From positions 9,926 through 37,666 of the forward strand of contig MU006232.1 of the NCBI GenBank assembly GCA_010093685.1: 27,741 nucleotides of DNA, read 5' to 3'. The DNA comes from Ophiobolus disseminans. Its lineage: Eukaryota; Ascomycota; Dothideomycetes; Pleosporales; Phaeosphaeriaceae. Each line of letters begins with the position of its first letter. The first letter of the stretch is position 1. Shown in pieces: positions 10,501-18,900 of the stretch. A model generated the notes under the pieces. The model was not told the origin of the DNA and did not search any database. It saw only the letters and a program-made list of their open reading frames with translations. The position numbers and the translations under genes are program-made.

Positions 10501-12344
10501 CACTCAACTATAGTGATGCCTTTAATGCGCACCCCCTCAGCTTGCTGAACAAGGTGCTCAATAGCTGCTAGGCTAGGATAGCCTAAGCGCTTGTGCTAGG
10601 TGATAGCTAAGGACCTTTGTAATGCTCTTAGTGTTCTTGAATTTGTGTAGAAGGCTAAGTTGATGGTTAAGTAGTGTTCTAACACCTATTAGCTATAAAG
10701 CTCAGTGAGCCTTCCTAGGATAGATCTATCTAGTCTCCTGAGTGTAGTAGGTTCATGCTTAGTTTCCTACTATATGCCTAGCTGCCTAAGGAGGCGGAAT
10801 AATACTAGGTTGCATAGGATGTCTAGACAGATAGCAACATCATGAAGGATGAGCTTAGTTGTTCTGCCCTAACTAGTTAGGGATAGGTCTAGTGAACTAT
10901 ACCCTGTAATCTAGAGTTAGGAGTTGCCTGCCTATATAAAGTCGCTAGTTGTACATAGTCTATTGTTATAGGTGCGCTCTAGGTTGTTAGTGATGTAGCA
11001 GGTTAAGCCTGAGTCCAGAATAAAGAAGTGTTTTAAAGGGTAACCTTGATTGCCACTGACTTAGAATAAGGCCTTAGTAATTGCGGTAATTTGCTAGCCT
11101 TCTAGTCATTGTTAATTGTCATCAGAGACATCCTAGATAATTGCTGTCTAGGAGTCTGATCTCTTGATGTATGGAGTTTGAGACTTTGATCTGCTCTTGC
11201 TCCTTAATGCTCCTTAAAGAACAGTGTCGTGTTTGCGCTTGTATTCTACAAGGGTGCGCATAGTAGAGTTTAGCTTCTACTATTCAGGTGCTTAGTCATT
11301 ATTAATATACTAGCAATCTTTGATGTCATGGACTTAGTCACATACTAGGCACTTCTTACCTAAAGATGCCTTATTACTAGCAGGTCTTTTGCTAGACTAA
11401 GAGAAGAATTAATTGCTCTTCCTCTTTCTACTAGGGTTTCTTTCCCTGTATTTAGATAGCGCGCTGTTTTCTATAGCTTCAGAAGCGTTCTTCTGGCTAT
11501 CCTAGGTGGTTGCACCACTATTAGCGAGAAATAAGGAGTTATCAGCTACAGCAATAAATGCCTGCTTTTTATTCACTGGTTTCAGCGGATGATTTAGGCT
11601 CATGTATTCCTAGAAGCGTTTCATCATCTCCTTTCTTGTTATAAGAGGATTGAACCTTCTAGTATCTTAGAAGGTTGCAGCCTATATAGGTGCTGCCTTG
11701 TTCACAGCCTGCAGGAAGTCTTTAGTGATATTGTTAATATTATGTACCTTAGATACTCTATGCACTGTTGCATCTAATAATACTTTATTATATTCTACTA
11801 GCTATGTATCCTAATTGTGTGTATTGCGCATAGGCTTAAGGGCGGTGTAGTAGCGTTCGCGTGTGCGTTCCTTTTCAAGGCGATTATCAACCCTAGCAGT
11901 GAGCTTAAGGTTAGAAAGCTACTAGCGTAGTAACTGTTCTAGTAGGCAGCATGTGCGTTAGAGATAGGGCGCAACTGTTAATTGGATTAGCTAGGTGACA
12001 TGCTGAATACTCTTCTGTTGAGTATTATATTAGTGGAGATTAAGCTTATATCTCTTAGTAAGGGTCTTGTAGTAGTCTATATCCTCCTTGTAGGCTTTCT
12101 AGCCTTAGATTGATAGCATAGATAGGCGTGTTGCCTCCTGGATTCTAGCTGCAGCGCTGTACTAGGATAGTTTAGGCAGGTCTGGCATAACTAGCTTGAT
12201 CAGGAATAGAACTAGTCCTTCTTTCTTTACATTGTCCTAGATGTTGTAGGCAGCGCAGCGCGCTTTAACTTAAGTAAGCTAAGTAGTCTAGTTATACTAG
12301 TTGCTAAGGATAACGGTTGCATCGCGTAGGTTAATAAGCGACAT
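7581..12344 (-). pseudogene. Copia-2 gag-pol polyprotein, full length but TAG-riddled
   Basis: A single frame extends from a plausible ATG at 12344 (MSLINLRDATVILSN) to near 7581. Gag occupies about 12344-11400. A zinc knuckle C-x2-C-x3-H-x4-C lies at 11351-11313. The protease reads FILDSG (11024-11007) with its Asp intact. Gag_pre-integrase reads HKRLGY (10595-10578) and NLC..CSK-type cysteines follow. In the integrase core the best open piece is about 10325-10128, and SAPNT.AQNRGAERSGG follows the catalytic site. RT has NAFVHATID and YVDD (8642-8631), then RNase H (KAELLAL). Two catalytic sites are lost: the integrase Glu is Lys (10151-10149), and the RT motif A Asp is Asn (8876-8874). These landmarks share one frame, so there is no net frameshift. 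Confidence 0.9.
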
Positions 12345-12371
12345 AGTGTGGTTGTTGAATAGCTTTTGTTA

Positions 12372-12410
12372 GGTAGCCTTAGTAGGTAGCCTTAGTAGGT
12401 AGCCTTAGTA
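12372..12410. repeat. Three copies of a 13-bp repeat in copia-2 leader
   Basis: GGTAGCCTTAGTA occurs three times head to tail, between the 5' LTR and the gag start on the minus strand. The 13-bp unit would shift the frame, so it fits an untranslated leader. Confidence 0.85.
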
Positions 12411-12442
12411 GTAGCTTTGGTAAAGGCAGTGAGACTCTTAAT

Positions 12443-12638
12443 TGTTAGATTTGATGAGGTATTAAGGCCTAATAATAGATGAGATAAATTAATGATAATG
12501 TTGTGTTCTAGTGTTCTCTCGGTCAAGTGCGGAGTTTAACTAGGTGTCAGATCTAGTACTAGTGTGCCAAGGCGCTTATGCCGGCCCCTCCTGTTTCTTT
12601 TAGTGTTAGTAGCCTCACAGCACCTCTAATATCTAACA
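12443..12638 (-). repeat. Copia-2 5' LTR (196 bp)
   Basis: On the plus strand it runs TGTTAGATTT...ATATCTAACA. The terminal TGTCAG/CTGACA of the other copy has become TGTTAG/CTAACA by CpA/TpG mutation. It is followed by the ATAGT duplication at 12639-12643. Confidence 0.95.
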
Positions 12639-12643
12639 ATAGT

Positions 12644-15640
12644 AAGGCATGCTACAATAGCGATATCTAGGCACTGCATGCAGTATACAAGTACACGAAG
12701 CTCTATAAGATCTGTACTCTTAAGGATTAACATAAGGCTACTGTCGTTCCTGCAATTACCCGCCTTATTAACAAGATTAAGCGGGTATATAGCTACTAGG
12801 TAGCTATAGTCTTTATGGATAGAGACGTTGGATATAGACGAGCTAAAGCCAATTTAGGCTCTTCTGCTTAGGAAGTCCTTACAACAGCTGGCATTAAGGT
12901 TAAGATAAGATCTCTAGACACTTCTGCACAGCTAGGGGGTGCTAAGCGAGCCGGAGCTAGCATTGTCACTGTTGCTAGGGTTCTTCGAATCTATGCTAGT
13001 CTACCTAAGACCTTAGCTAATAAGCTAGTCTGCACAGCAGCTAGGCTACTTAACATTACGCCTACAAGATCTATTAACTAGCGTACACTACATAAGATAG
13101 TCACTAGCATTTGCCTAGACCTCTCTTAACTCTACGCTATTAGAAGCCGTGGATTTGTGCTTAACAAGCACCTACCTAGAGGAGATAAGCTTAAAGACTG
13201 CACCTTTAAAGGATTTCTTCTTAGATATAATGCCTTAAACATATATCGAGTATAGCTACTAGCCACAAATCGCGTTATCCGCGTATATAATATACGCTTC
13301 ATTAATAAGCTTTATAAGAACAAGCTATCTACACAGCCTATAGCACTACATATTATTAAGAATTTACACATTCCTAAGGAGGAATATAATAGTAACACTA
13401 TCGTAGTTGCTTAGCTATTGCAGCAGCGATAGGCTACAGTTGCTTTCTCTTCTGCGCAGAAGCAGATACAGCAACTGCCTTCTTCTATAACTACCGCTCG
13501 CGGTACACCTAAGCCTCGCGGTACACCTAAGCCTCGCGGTACACCCGATCCTTATGATTCTCCTAACCCGGCTAAGCAACAGCTATTCTAGGAGTCCTCT
13601 GCTGCTTTACAGTACATAACACCTAGGGAGTAGAACTCTAATAAGGACTTAGATACAACTAGAGTTACTACACATGACCTAGACACACATGCGCTATACG
13701 TCCTAGATCGACAGCAGAACAACGCTTCTTAGCGACGAAATCTAGATCTCTTACAGGACAACATTGTCACTAGCAAAAGACGCCGCTAGGCGCATTGCAT
13801 TGAGACTAGTCTATTAACTAAGTACTATGCCTTTGCTGCTATAATTTAGCAATCTTATAAGGCTACCTCTCTTGCCTTACAACCTAGGATTAAGCGTAAT
13901 CCTACTCGCATTCATCGCGATAATCTCCCTTCTCTACTACGTTACTAGAAAGAACTTAAGCATTATATGTATAGCAAGCAGTTTAAGGCTGCTGCAATAA
14001 CTGAGTTTGACAGCTGCTAGAAGAAGAACACCTTCGCCTTAGCTAATATTACAGCTAAAAGCACTGCAGATGCTGTGCCTTTAATGTAGGTGTTTACCTA
14101 CAAATTTAATAAGGATAGATATCTGCTTAAATACAAGGCCCGCCTTGTAGTCCGTAGAGACCTGCAAACACAGTATAGCGACACGTACGCAGCCACTCTA
14201 GCTAGACGCCTCTTCCGAGCTCTTATGGCTCTTGTCTGTGCCTTTAACCTTAAGGCTATGCAATACGACGTTCCAAACGCTTTCCTAAATGCTCTTCTAG
14301 ATCGCACTCTCTATGTAAGAACGCTAGATGGTTTCTAGAACAAGTATAGCTAGACGCTTTAACTATTACGCGCTCTCTATAGCCTAAAAGAGGCCCCACG
14401 CCTGTAGGCTCTACACTTCTAAGCCTTACTGCAACAGCTTAGACTACACCCTGTCTAAGGCTTTCTATACCTTTAGATAAACAACAGAGTTATCCTCTTC
14501 TTTTACGTGGATGACATTATCATACTCTACTACCCTAACTATTAGGAGGATTTCTAGAAGCTTAAACAACAGCTTATTAAGCTCTACAACCTCCGTTAGA
14601 TAGGCAATGTTAAGTAGTTCCTTAGTATCCGAGTTAAGCGCGTCCTTACTAGCCGCTAGCTCTACCTAGTCTAAGATGCATTTATTAACAAAGTCTGCAC
14701 TAAGTTTAACCTTATCCGCCCTAATAGAAGATACCTATCTACTCTACTCTTATCTACCTTAAGGATGTTACCCTTTAAAGGCATTTTAGAACCTTTAAAC
14801 ACTAAGATATACTAGCGCCTAGTAGGCAACCTAGCCTATATTAAAGTCATAACAAGACCTAATATTGCATATGCTTAATTAGTTCTTACAAGGTTCTTAA
14901 CTAATCTAGGACTAACCTACCTCTCTAAGATTAAGCACGTGTAGCAATACCTGTATAGTACACGGTACCTTGCTATTAGCGCTTGAGGGGGTGAGCCTAC
15001 TTAGGCCTATGCAACTAAAATTGACTTAACAACACCCACCTTCTTTAGTGCTGCTAATGTATTATTTAGAGACGACGTTAAGACTCGTCAATTATCTACT
15101 AGATATATCTTCATGCTCTATAGCATGCCTATTGACTAGAAGGCTACTGTGCTTTAGTTAGTTACTCGCTCTACTACTAAAGCAGAGTTGTATGCTCTCT
15201 TAGCTGCTAGCGTTGAATCGCAATACTAGGACCGCTTCTGCCGCAATATAGGCTTTACACTTTACACTAAGAAGACTCTCTAGTGTAATAATACTTAGAC
15301 TGTACGCCTTGTTTAAAGCGACGCTAATCGCATTCAAACTAAGCTTCGCTATGTTGATATCTATTAAATGTGGCTTTGACAGGAAGTTAAAGCTAGAAGG
15401 ATTGCTGTTGAATAGAAGCCTACTGCTGACATACCTGCTAATAGCTTTATAAAGCTTCTTCCTCAACAGAAACATAATAACTTTATACGCTAGCTTGGCT
15501 TAAAAGATATTTGTCACCTTATTATTAAGGACTCTTCTTGTCCTGTGCCCCTTAGTTAGTTAGACTAGCTATGCTACACGCAGATCTGTTTCACTCTGTT
15601 GATATTTTATTTATAAGGTTTCTATCTAACATAGATACCT
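12644..15640 (+). pseudogene. Copia-1 pol, second part: integrase, RT and RNase H
   Basis: It continues the frame broken at 7371 (AC.NSDI.ALHAVY). Integrase motifs include VFMDRD.GY (about 12815) and TSAQLGGAKRAG (about 12920). The catalytic Glu position upstream of it reads Lys (GIKVK, 12902-12904). The linker holds an 18-bp repeat and an Arg-rich segment. RT starts near 14040. Its best open piece is 14090-14338 with FTYKFNKDRYLLKYKARLVV and DVPNAFLNALL. The catalytic box YVDD is intact at 14504-14515. RNase H shows TRSTTKAELYALLAA (about 15165-15210) and LRYVDIY. TAG marks nearly every expected Trp, and the landmarks share a single frame. Confidence 0.9.
13497..13548 (+). repeat. 18-bp in-frame repeat (RGTPKP) in copia-1 linker
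   Basis: CTCGCGGTACACCTAAGC recurs nearly three times. It encodes RGTPKP-RGTPKP-RGTPDP in the pol frame, between integrase and RT. This is a proline/basic linker where length changes are tolerated. Confidence 0.85.
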
Positions 15641-15649
15641 TAGGGGGTG
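15641..15649 (+). other. Copia-1 polypurine tract
   Basis: TAGGGGGTG abuts the 3' LTR start TGTTAG, the standard plus-strand primer position. Confidence 0.8.
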
Positions 15650-15863
15650 TGTTAGACCTAGCAGCTTAACCTTATTAGTACATCGTAATCCTCTATCGGT
15701 CCGATACATGAGCTTACATGAGCACGGTACATTCTAGTACCTTCTATAGCTTCTACAGCCACTCTTTCTACATTATATGCTTATGCATACTCTTGTATAT
15801 AATCTTGCTTGTCTACTCTATAGAACAATCAACCTTCTTCTTTATCTCTACTCTCTTCCTACA
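15650..15863 (+). repeat. Copia-1 3' LTR (214 bp)
   Basis: It is the partner of 5129-5342. CTCATCGG of the 5' copy reads TTATTAG here, the densest cluster of RIP-type differences. It is followed by the TTGTT duplication (15864-15868). Confidence 0.95.
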
Positions 15864-15868
15864 TTGTT
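15864..15868. repeat. Target-site duplication of copia-1, right (TTGTT)
   Basis: Identical to 5124-5128. Gypsy-A gag resumes at 15869. Confidence 0.95.
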
Positions 15869-16260
15869 AATGCCTACTACAACGGGTTAAAAGAATTTAT
15901 TAAGAATAAGTTAGTAAGGCAAGAACGTATCACAGAACTCGGAGAGTTAATTAAAGCCGCTACTCGTATTAACGAACGTTTCTAGGAAAGGTCCCTAGAA
16001 AAGAAGCTTAGAGGGCGGTAAGTCCCCCTAGCAAACAAAAACCGCTTACAGCTAAGCTACGACAAAGACGGAGACGTTATTATAAAGGCTAGAGCATCTA
16101 GAGAAAAGAACTAAGGCAAGAAGTTATAGAACAAGAAATCCTAAGGCAGGGATAGGCTTTTACTAGAAGAAAAGAAGCAGCGCTACGATATAAGCGCTTG
16201 CTTAAGGTGTAGAAAACAAGGCCACTTCGCTAAAGAATGCGAGAAAGAAAAAGCTAACAG
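15869..16260 (+). pseudogene. Gypsy-A gag, second part with intact zinc knuckle
   Basis: It continues the capsid (NAYYNGLKEFIKNKLVR, then ELGELIKAATRINERF). A basic stretch follows, and then a nucleocapsid zinc knuckle at 16199-16240 reading CLRCRKQGHFAKEC. That is a perfect C-x2-C-x4-H-x4-C, which binds zinc and packages element RNA in this family. It is in the same frame as 4560-5128. This is one of the few motifs in the window left untouched by RIP. Confidence 0.9.
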
Positions 16261-17330
16261 CAAGAGCACTGTTGTACACACCGCTATAATAAGAACTACA
16301 GCTAAGGAACGCCTTTTAGCGGAAGAAATCCTCCTTAGAATTATAAGAGGATCCTGCTAGATCTACAATAATTACGGCTACCTAGGACTAGACTGTAAAC
16401 AACTCTATTACCTCACGGATACCCAAACGACTTATAAGACTAGGCTAGCTCTTATAAAGGCGGCTAAAGTACAGCACAGTATCTAGGACAAGGCCCTGCA
16501 ATACAACTTCCTCTCGAATTAGCAAGATAGAATAGAAAGACTTCTAATACATCAAGAACGTTAGGTTAACCCTAAGTTTCTAGCTAACCTTAAAGAATCA
16601 GAAGGTAGCTAGACGGACGAGGAGGTCTCTACTCTTAACCTATCAGAGCTTAAGATCGCTAAATAGAAAGAAAACCCTCTAGTATCTATCAACGCTAGGG
16701 TATACCTCGGCTGACACTAAGCAGGCCTCTGCGGCTACTACGGATTAGAGGTTCACTAAGAAGCGACCTGCATGCTTAGGGAACACCCTATTAAGATTAA
16801 CGCCCTAGGAATAACACTATAACCTAGGCTAAGATATACTAAAAAGCAAAGGAACTTGTAGTACAAATGCACGCAAGACAACTACGGTTACTACACAGTT
16901 ACTAAACATTAGACAGGATAGTACCTATTAAAAATAGAAGAAATAGCTAATAGAAAAACTAGCTACATAGGCTACTTAGAAGTATGCTTAGACCTAACCT
17001 GCGAACAGCACACATCTCTCGTAAGACACGAACTATTAGAATAGATAAGCTGTGATTAGAACGACGTTAGAATAGAATGTAGTATCTATTACTTCTAGAA
17101 ACACGCTGCAACTATAGGCTAAAAAGCGTTTACGCATAAATACCTTAACAAGAACGAATGCAATAACCCCCCCTATAAGATCTACAATACAGAAGCAGTA
17201 GAAGTGTCTAAATAGACAAAAAACTAGGACGCCACTAGGGACAGGGTTCCTCTAGACAAATAGCCTCTATGCGAACCTAGAAAGTAGCAGCAGCAAGCGG
17301 CTACTCCCTAAGATTATACGCAGACGTGAC
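16261..17330 (+). pseudogene. Gypsy-A Cys/His-rich region between nucleocapsid and protease
   Basis: Just over 1 kb separates the zinc knuckle from the protease. It begins with what looks like a second knuckle at 16355-16396. Its 14-residue spacing is identical to C-x2-C-x4-H-x4-C, but the second Cys and the His both read Tyr (TAC), as expected from TGC and CAC after RIP. Further on are many Cys, His and Tyr residues and TAG codons (for example around 16720-16780, 16850-16920 and 16980-17060). This is consistent with a further zinc-binding domain. Much of this is in the gag frame. Gypsy elements usually have a shorter spacer here. I do not recognise a named domain. Confidence 0.55.
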
Positions 17331-18333
17331 AATCAACAGCGAAACTCTTATAGCGCTTATTAACAGCGGAGCTAAGAAAATAGTTATCTTCTTGTATTAG
17401 ATAGTAAAGAGCAGAATAGAGTTCCAAACCAAAGACTAACTATACCCTATGGTTATAATCGACGATTCCCTAATCTAGTACGGCGGAGGAATAATTAATC
17501 TTAAGATAGAGAAGGTTACGCTAAACATTAACAGCATTACTAATACGTTGCACATCGATATTATAAGACTAGAAGACCTAGATATAGTAATTAGTTTTGA
17601 TTAGCTTAGGAAGCACAATCCCGCTATTAACTAGCGTAACTAAACGATACGCAGCAGAGGTTAAGCGACTAAGATAGCTAGCGTAAGACACCTATCTTCT
17701 AAACCTACGACACCTAAGGCAGAGCGGGTTAGAAGTTAGAACAATATCCTCTTGTAAAATAGCAAGAATCTATAAGAAGAACCTAGCGGTAGTGCAGGTT
17801 CTATAGGTTAGACAAGCGGGATCTAGTGCGGAGAAGCTGCAAATTGTTATTCTAGACGAGTACAAGGAATTCTAGGACCTGTTTAAGGATTAGAAGGAAC
17901 TTAAGACTCTTCTAGAGCACAAGGAATAGGATTACAAGATCTACCTTAAAGAACTACTCCTAAAAACTAAAGGACTACGGCTGATGTCTCGAGAGCAGGA
18001 AATTAAACTAAGGAAGTTTATTAAGCTTAATATTAAAAGAGGATTTATCCGCCCTAGTAAAAGCCTAGTGGGGTCGCTAATTCTGTATGTCCTAAAACCT
18101 AACAGGGAATTACGCATGTGCGTAGACTTCAGAAGGATTAACGACGCTATAAGAAAGAACTGCTACCCGCTACTACTTATCTAGGAGCTTATAGACTAAC
18201 TCTAAGGGGCTAAGTGGTTTACGAAATTCGATACCTAAGAAGGATTTTACTAAATAAGGATCGCAGAAGGTTACAAATAGAAAACCGCTTTCCGAACTAG
18301 ATATAGATTATTTAAGTTTATGGTTATGCCTTT
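17331..18333 (+). pseudogene. Gypsy-A protease and N-terminal reverse transcriptase
   Basis: The protease reads LIALINSGAKK, where the catalytic Asp of the D-S-G triad is Asn (17362-17364). The end of the domain reads LDIVISFD.LRKHNPAIN (about 17580-17635). Protease is in a different frame from gag and RT, so there is either a programmed shift or two old indels. RT has an open stretch at 17984-18184 (PSKSLVGSLILYVLKPNREL, then MCVDFRRINDA). TKFDT.EGFY (motif A, Asp kept) and TAFRTRYRLFKFMVMPF follow, up to the mini-element insertion at 18333. The RT resumes for only a few codons at 18886 (GL). Confidence 0.85.
18329..18333. repeat. Target-site duplication of mini-element, left (CCTTT)
   Basis: CCTTT occurs here and again at 18881-18885. 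Joining across gives the RT motif MPFGL, so the site was an intact gypsy-A RT. Confidence 0.9.
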
Positions 18334-18392
18334 TGTAAGGCGCACGCGCGCACGTGAGGCGAAGCCTCGTGCGTTAGCTGCGGCCTGTACGA

Positions 18393-18398
18393 TATATA
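18393..18398 (+). promoter_or_regulatory. TATA motif of mini-element LTR
   Basis: TATATA lies 28 bp upstream of 18421, the first base of the segment complementary to the candidate primer site. That spacing suits a transcription start at 18421. Confidence 0.5.
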
Positions 18399-18420
18399 CT
18401 GTTCCGCACACTATAATTAA

Positions 18421-18435
18421 TGTTCATTGATTATA
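18421..18435 (+). other. Candidate self-primer segment in mini-element LTR
   Basis: TGTTCATTGATTATA is the exact reverse complement of 18487-18501. If transcription starts here, the RNA 5' end could fold onto the primer site, as in Schizosaccharomyces Tf1. In the 3' LTR the same region forms a perfect 10-bp hairpin (ATAATCAATG-TT-CATTGATTAT). Confidence 0.5.
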
Positions 18436-18453
18436 CATACCTTTTTGGTTGCA

Positions 18454-18545
18454 TAGCGTAGTGGGTGCGGACCTGCGTCCTGACATTATAATCAATGAAC
18501 ACCTAGCGCGCGGGGTAGGTCGAATGCCTGCGTGGGTTCGACCCC
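18454..18545 (+). promoter_or_regulatory. A-box and B-box-like motifs in mini-element
   Basis: TAGCGTAGTGG (18454-18464) fits the RNA polymerase III A-box pattern TRGYNNANNNG. GGTTCGACCCC (18535-18545) fits the B-box GGTTCGANNCC exactly. A TTTTT lies just upstream of the A-box in each LTR, so the copy at about 18836-18840 could end a Pol III transcript begun in the 5' copy. I could not fold a convincing tRNA cloverleaf. Confidence 0.4.
18487..18501 (+). other. Candidate self-priming primer binding site
   Basis: TATAATCAATGAACA begins one base after the 5' LTR ends. It does not begin TGG, so it does not look like a tRNA 3'-end primer site. It pairs over 15 nt with the LTR segment at 18421-18435. 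Confidence 0.5.
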
Positions 18546-18713
18546 GCACAAAGCCAGTTTCAGCATAAGCCGGCTCTGCGGGGCTAAGATAGGCGTCTTT
18601 TAGGCCGGTTGGCGCCAAAGAGCGCCATCGAGAGCTACTAGAAGGTCCAGTATTACCTGCCTGTGTAGGCATGCGCTAACAGGGTGCGCTAAGCGCCTAA
18701 GGGCATGCGCTGC

Positions 18714-18725
18714 AAAGAAGGGGGA
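18714..18725 (+). other. Mini-element polypurine tract
   Basis: AAAGAAGGGGGA ends three bases before the 3' LTR (18729). This is the expected plus-strand primer of an LTR retrotransposon. Confidence 0.75.
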
Positions 18726-18728
18726 TAT

Positions 18729-18880
18729 TGTAAGGCGCACGCGCGCACGTGAGGCGAAGCCTCGTGCGTCAGCTGCGGCCTGTACGATATATACTGTTCT
18801 GCACACCATAATCAATGTTCATTGATTATACATACCTTTTTGGCTGCATAGCGCAGCGGGTGCAGACCTGCGTCCTGACA
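18729..18880 (+). repeat. Mini-element 3' LTR (152 bp)
   Basis: It is the partner of 18334-18485 and the less mutated of the two. It is followed by the CCTTT duplication at 18881-18885. Confidence 0.9.
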
Positions 18881-18900
18881 CCTTTCGGACTAGGCTGGTA

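Larger units (their letters stand above)
7377..12638 (-). mobile_element. Copia-2, complete Ty1/copia retrotransposon
   Basis: A 5262-bp element in inverse orientation inside the copia-1 integrase. It has two 196-bp LTRs, a polypurine tract, perfect ATAGT duplications and a full gag-pol frame. It is the youngest insertion of the copia-2/copia-1/gypsy-A nest, yet it still carries heavy RIP damage. It belongs to the same family as copy A at 1527-3938, which was probably its RIP partner. Confidence 0.95.
5129..15863 (+). mobile_element. Copia-1, complete Ty1/copia retrotransposon with nested copia-2
   Basis: Two 214-bp LTRs, a primer site, a single gag-pol frame, a polypurine tract and perfect TTGTT duplications define a whole element. 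It is 10735 bp as it stands, or about 5468 bp after removal of copia-2 and one ATAGT duplication, which is normal for copia. Domain order is gag, zinc knuckle, protease, gag_pre-integrase, integrase, RT, RNase H, as in Pseudoviridae-type elements. It sits inside the gypsy-A gag. RIP damage is pervasive, and the two LTRs are mutated at different sites, so much of the RIP happened after insertion. Confidence 0.95.
18334..18485 (+). repeat. Mini-element 5' LTR (152 bp)
   Basis: It is equal in length to 18729-18880 and differs from it at about eight sites, all transitions. Six of these are T here versus C there (for example GCGTTAGC/GCGTCAGC). It contains a stem-loop (CACGTGAGGC-GAA-GCCTCGTG) near its start. 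Confidence 0.9.
18334..18880 (+). mobile_element. 547-bp non-coding LTR mini-element (TRIM-like)
   Basis: Two direct 152-bp terminal repeats, each TGTAAGG...CCTGACA, flank a 243-bp interior with no protein homology. It has 5-bp duplications (CCTTT), a polypurine tract against the 3' repeat, and a candidate primer site against the 5' repeat. This is the anatomy of a terminal-repeat retrotransposon in miniature, which would depend on enzymes of another element. The sequence is CpG-rich and much less mutated than its surroundings. The orientation follows the primer-site and polypurine positions. A SINE-like origin is the alternative because of A/B-box motifs. Confidence 0.75.
3939..18894 (+). 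mobile_element. Gypsy-A, Ty3/gypsy retrotransposon interrupted by nested insertions
   Basis: The element runs from its 5' LTR (3939) through gag, a Cys/His-rich region, protease and RT. It breaks off just after the MPFGL motif of RT, near 18894. RNase H, integrase and the 3' LTR are missing from the window. It is split by copia-1 (5129-15863) and by the 547-bp mini-element (18334-18880), both with perfect 5-bp duplications. Without insertions about 3.7 kb of gypsy-A remains. It lies immediately after copia copy A at a position equivalent to 10553/10554 of copia-2, so it most likely inserted into that older copia. Confidence 0.8.

Noticed and set aside
15200..15475. Open frame on the minus strand
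   Set aside because: It lies antisense to the copia-1 RNase H region and resembles nothing. It is open by chance.
5580..15640. TAG reassigned as a sense codon
   Set aside because: TAG stands for both Trp and Gln in conserved motifs, and sister copies carry TGG or CAG at the same sites. Mutation explains this and recoding does not.
18454..18560. A genuine tRNA gene with intron
   Set aside because: A- and B-box patterns are present, but the acceptor and T stems pair poorly and I could not place a sound anticodon arm.
18424..18815. Overlapping minus-strand open frames in the GC-rich segment
   Set aside because: They span the mini-element LTRs and interior. CpG-rich sequence simply lacks stops here.
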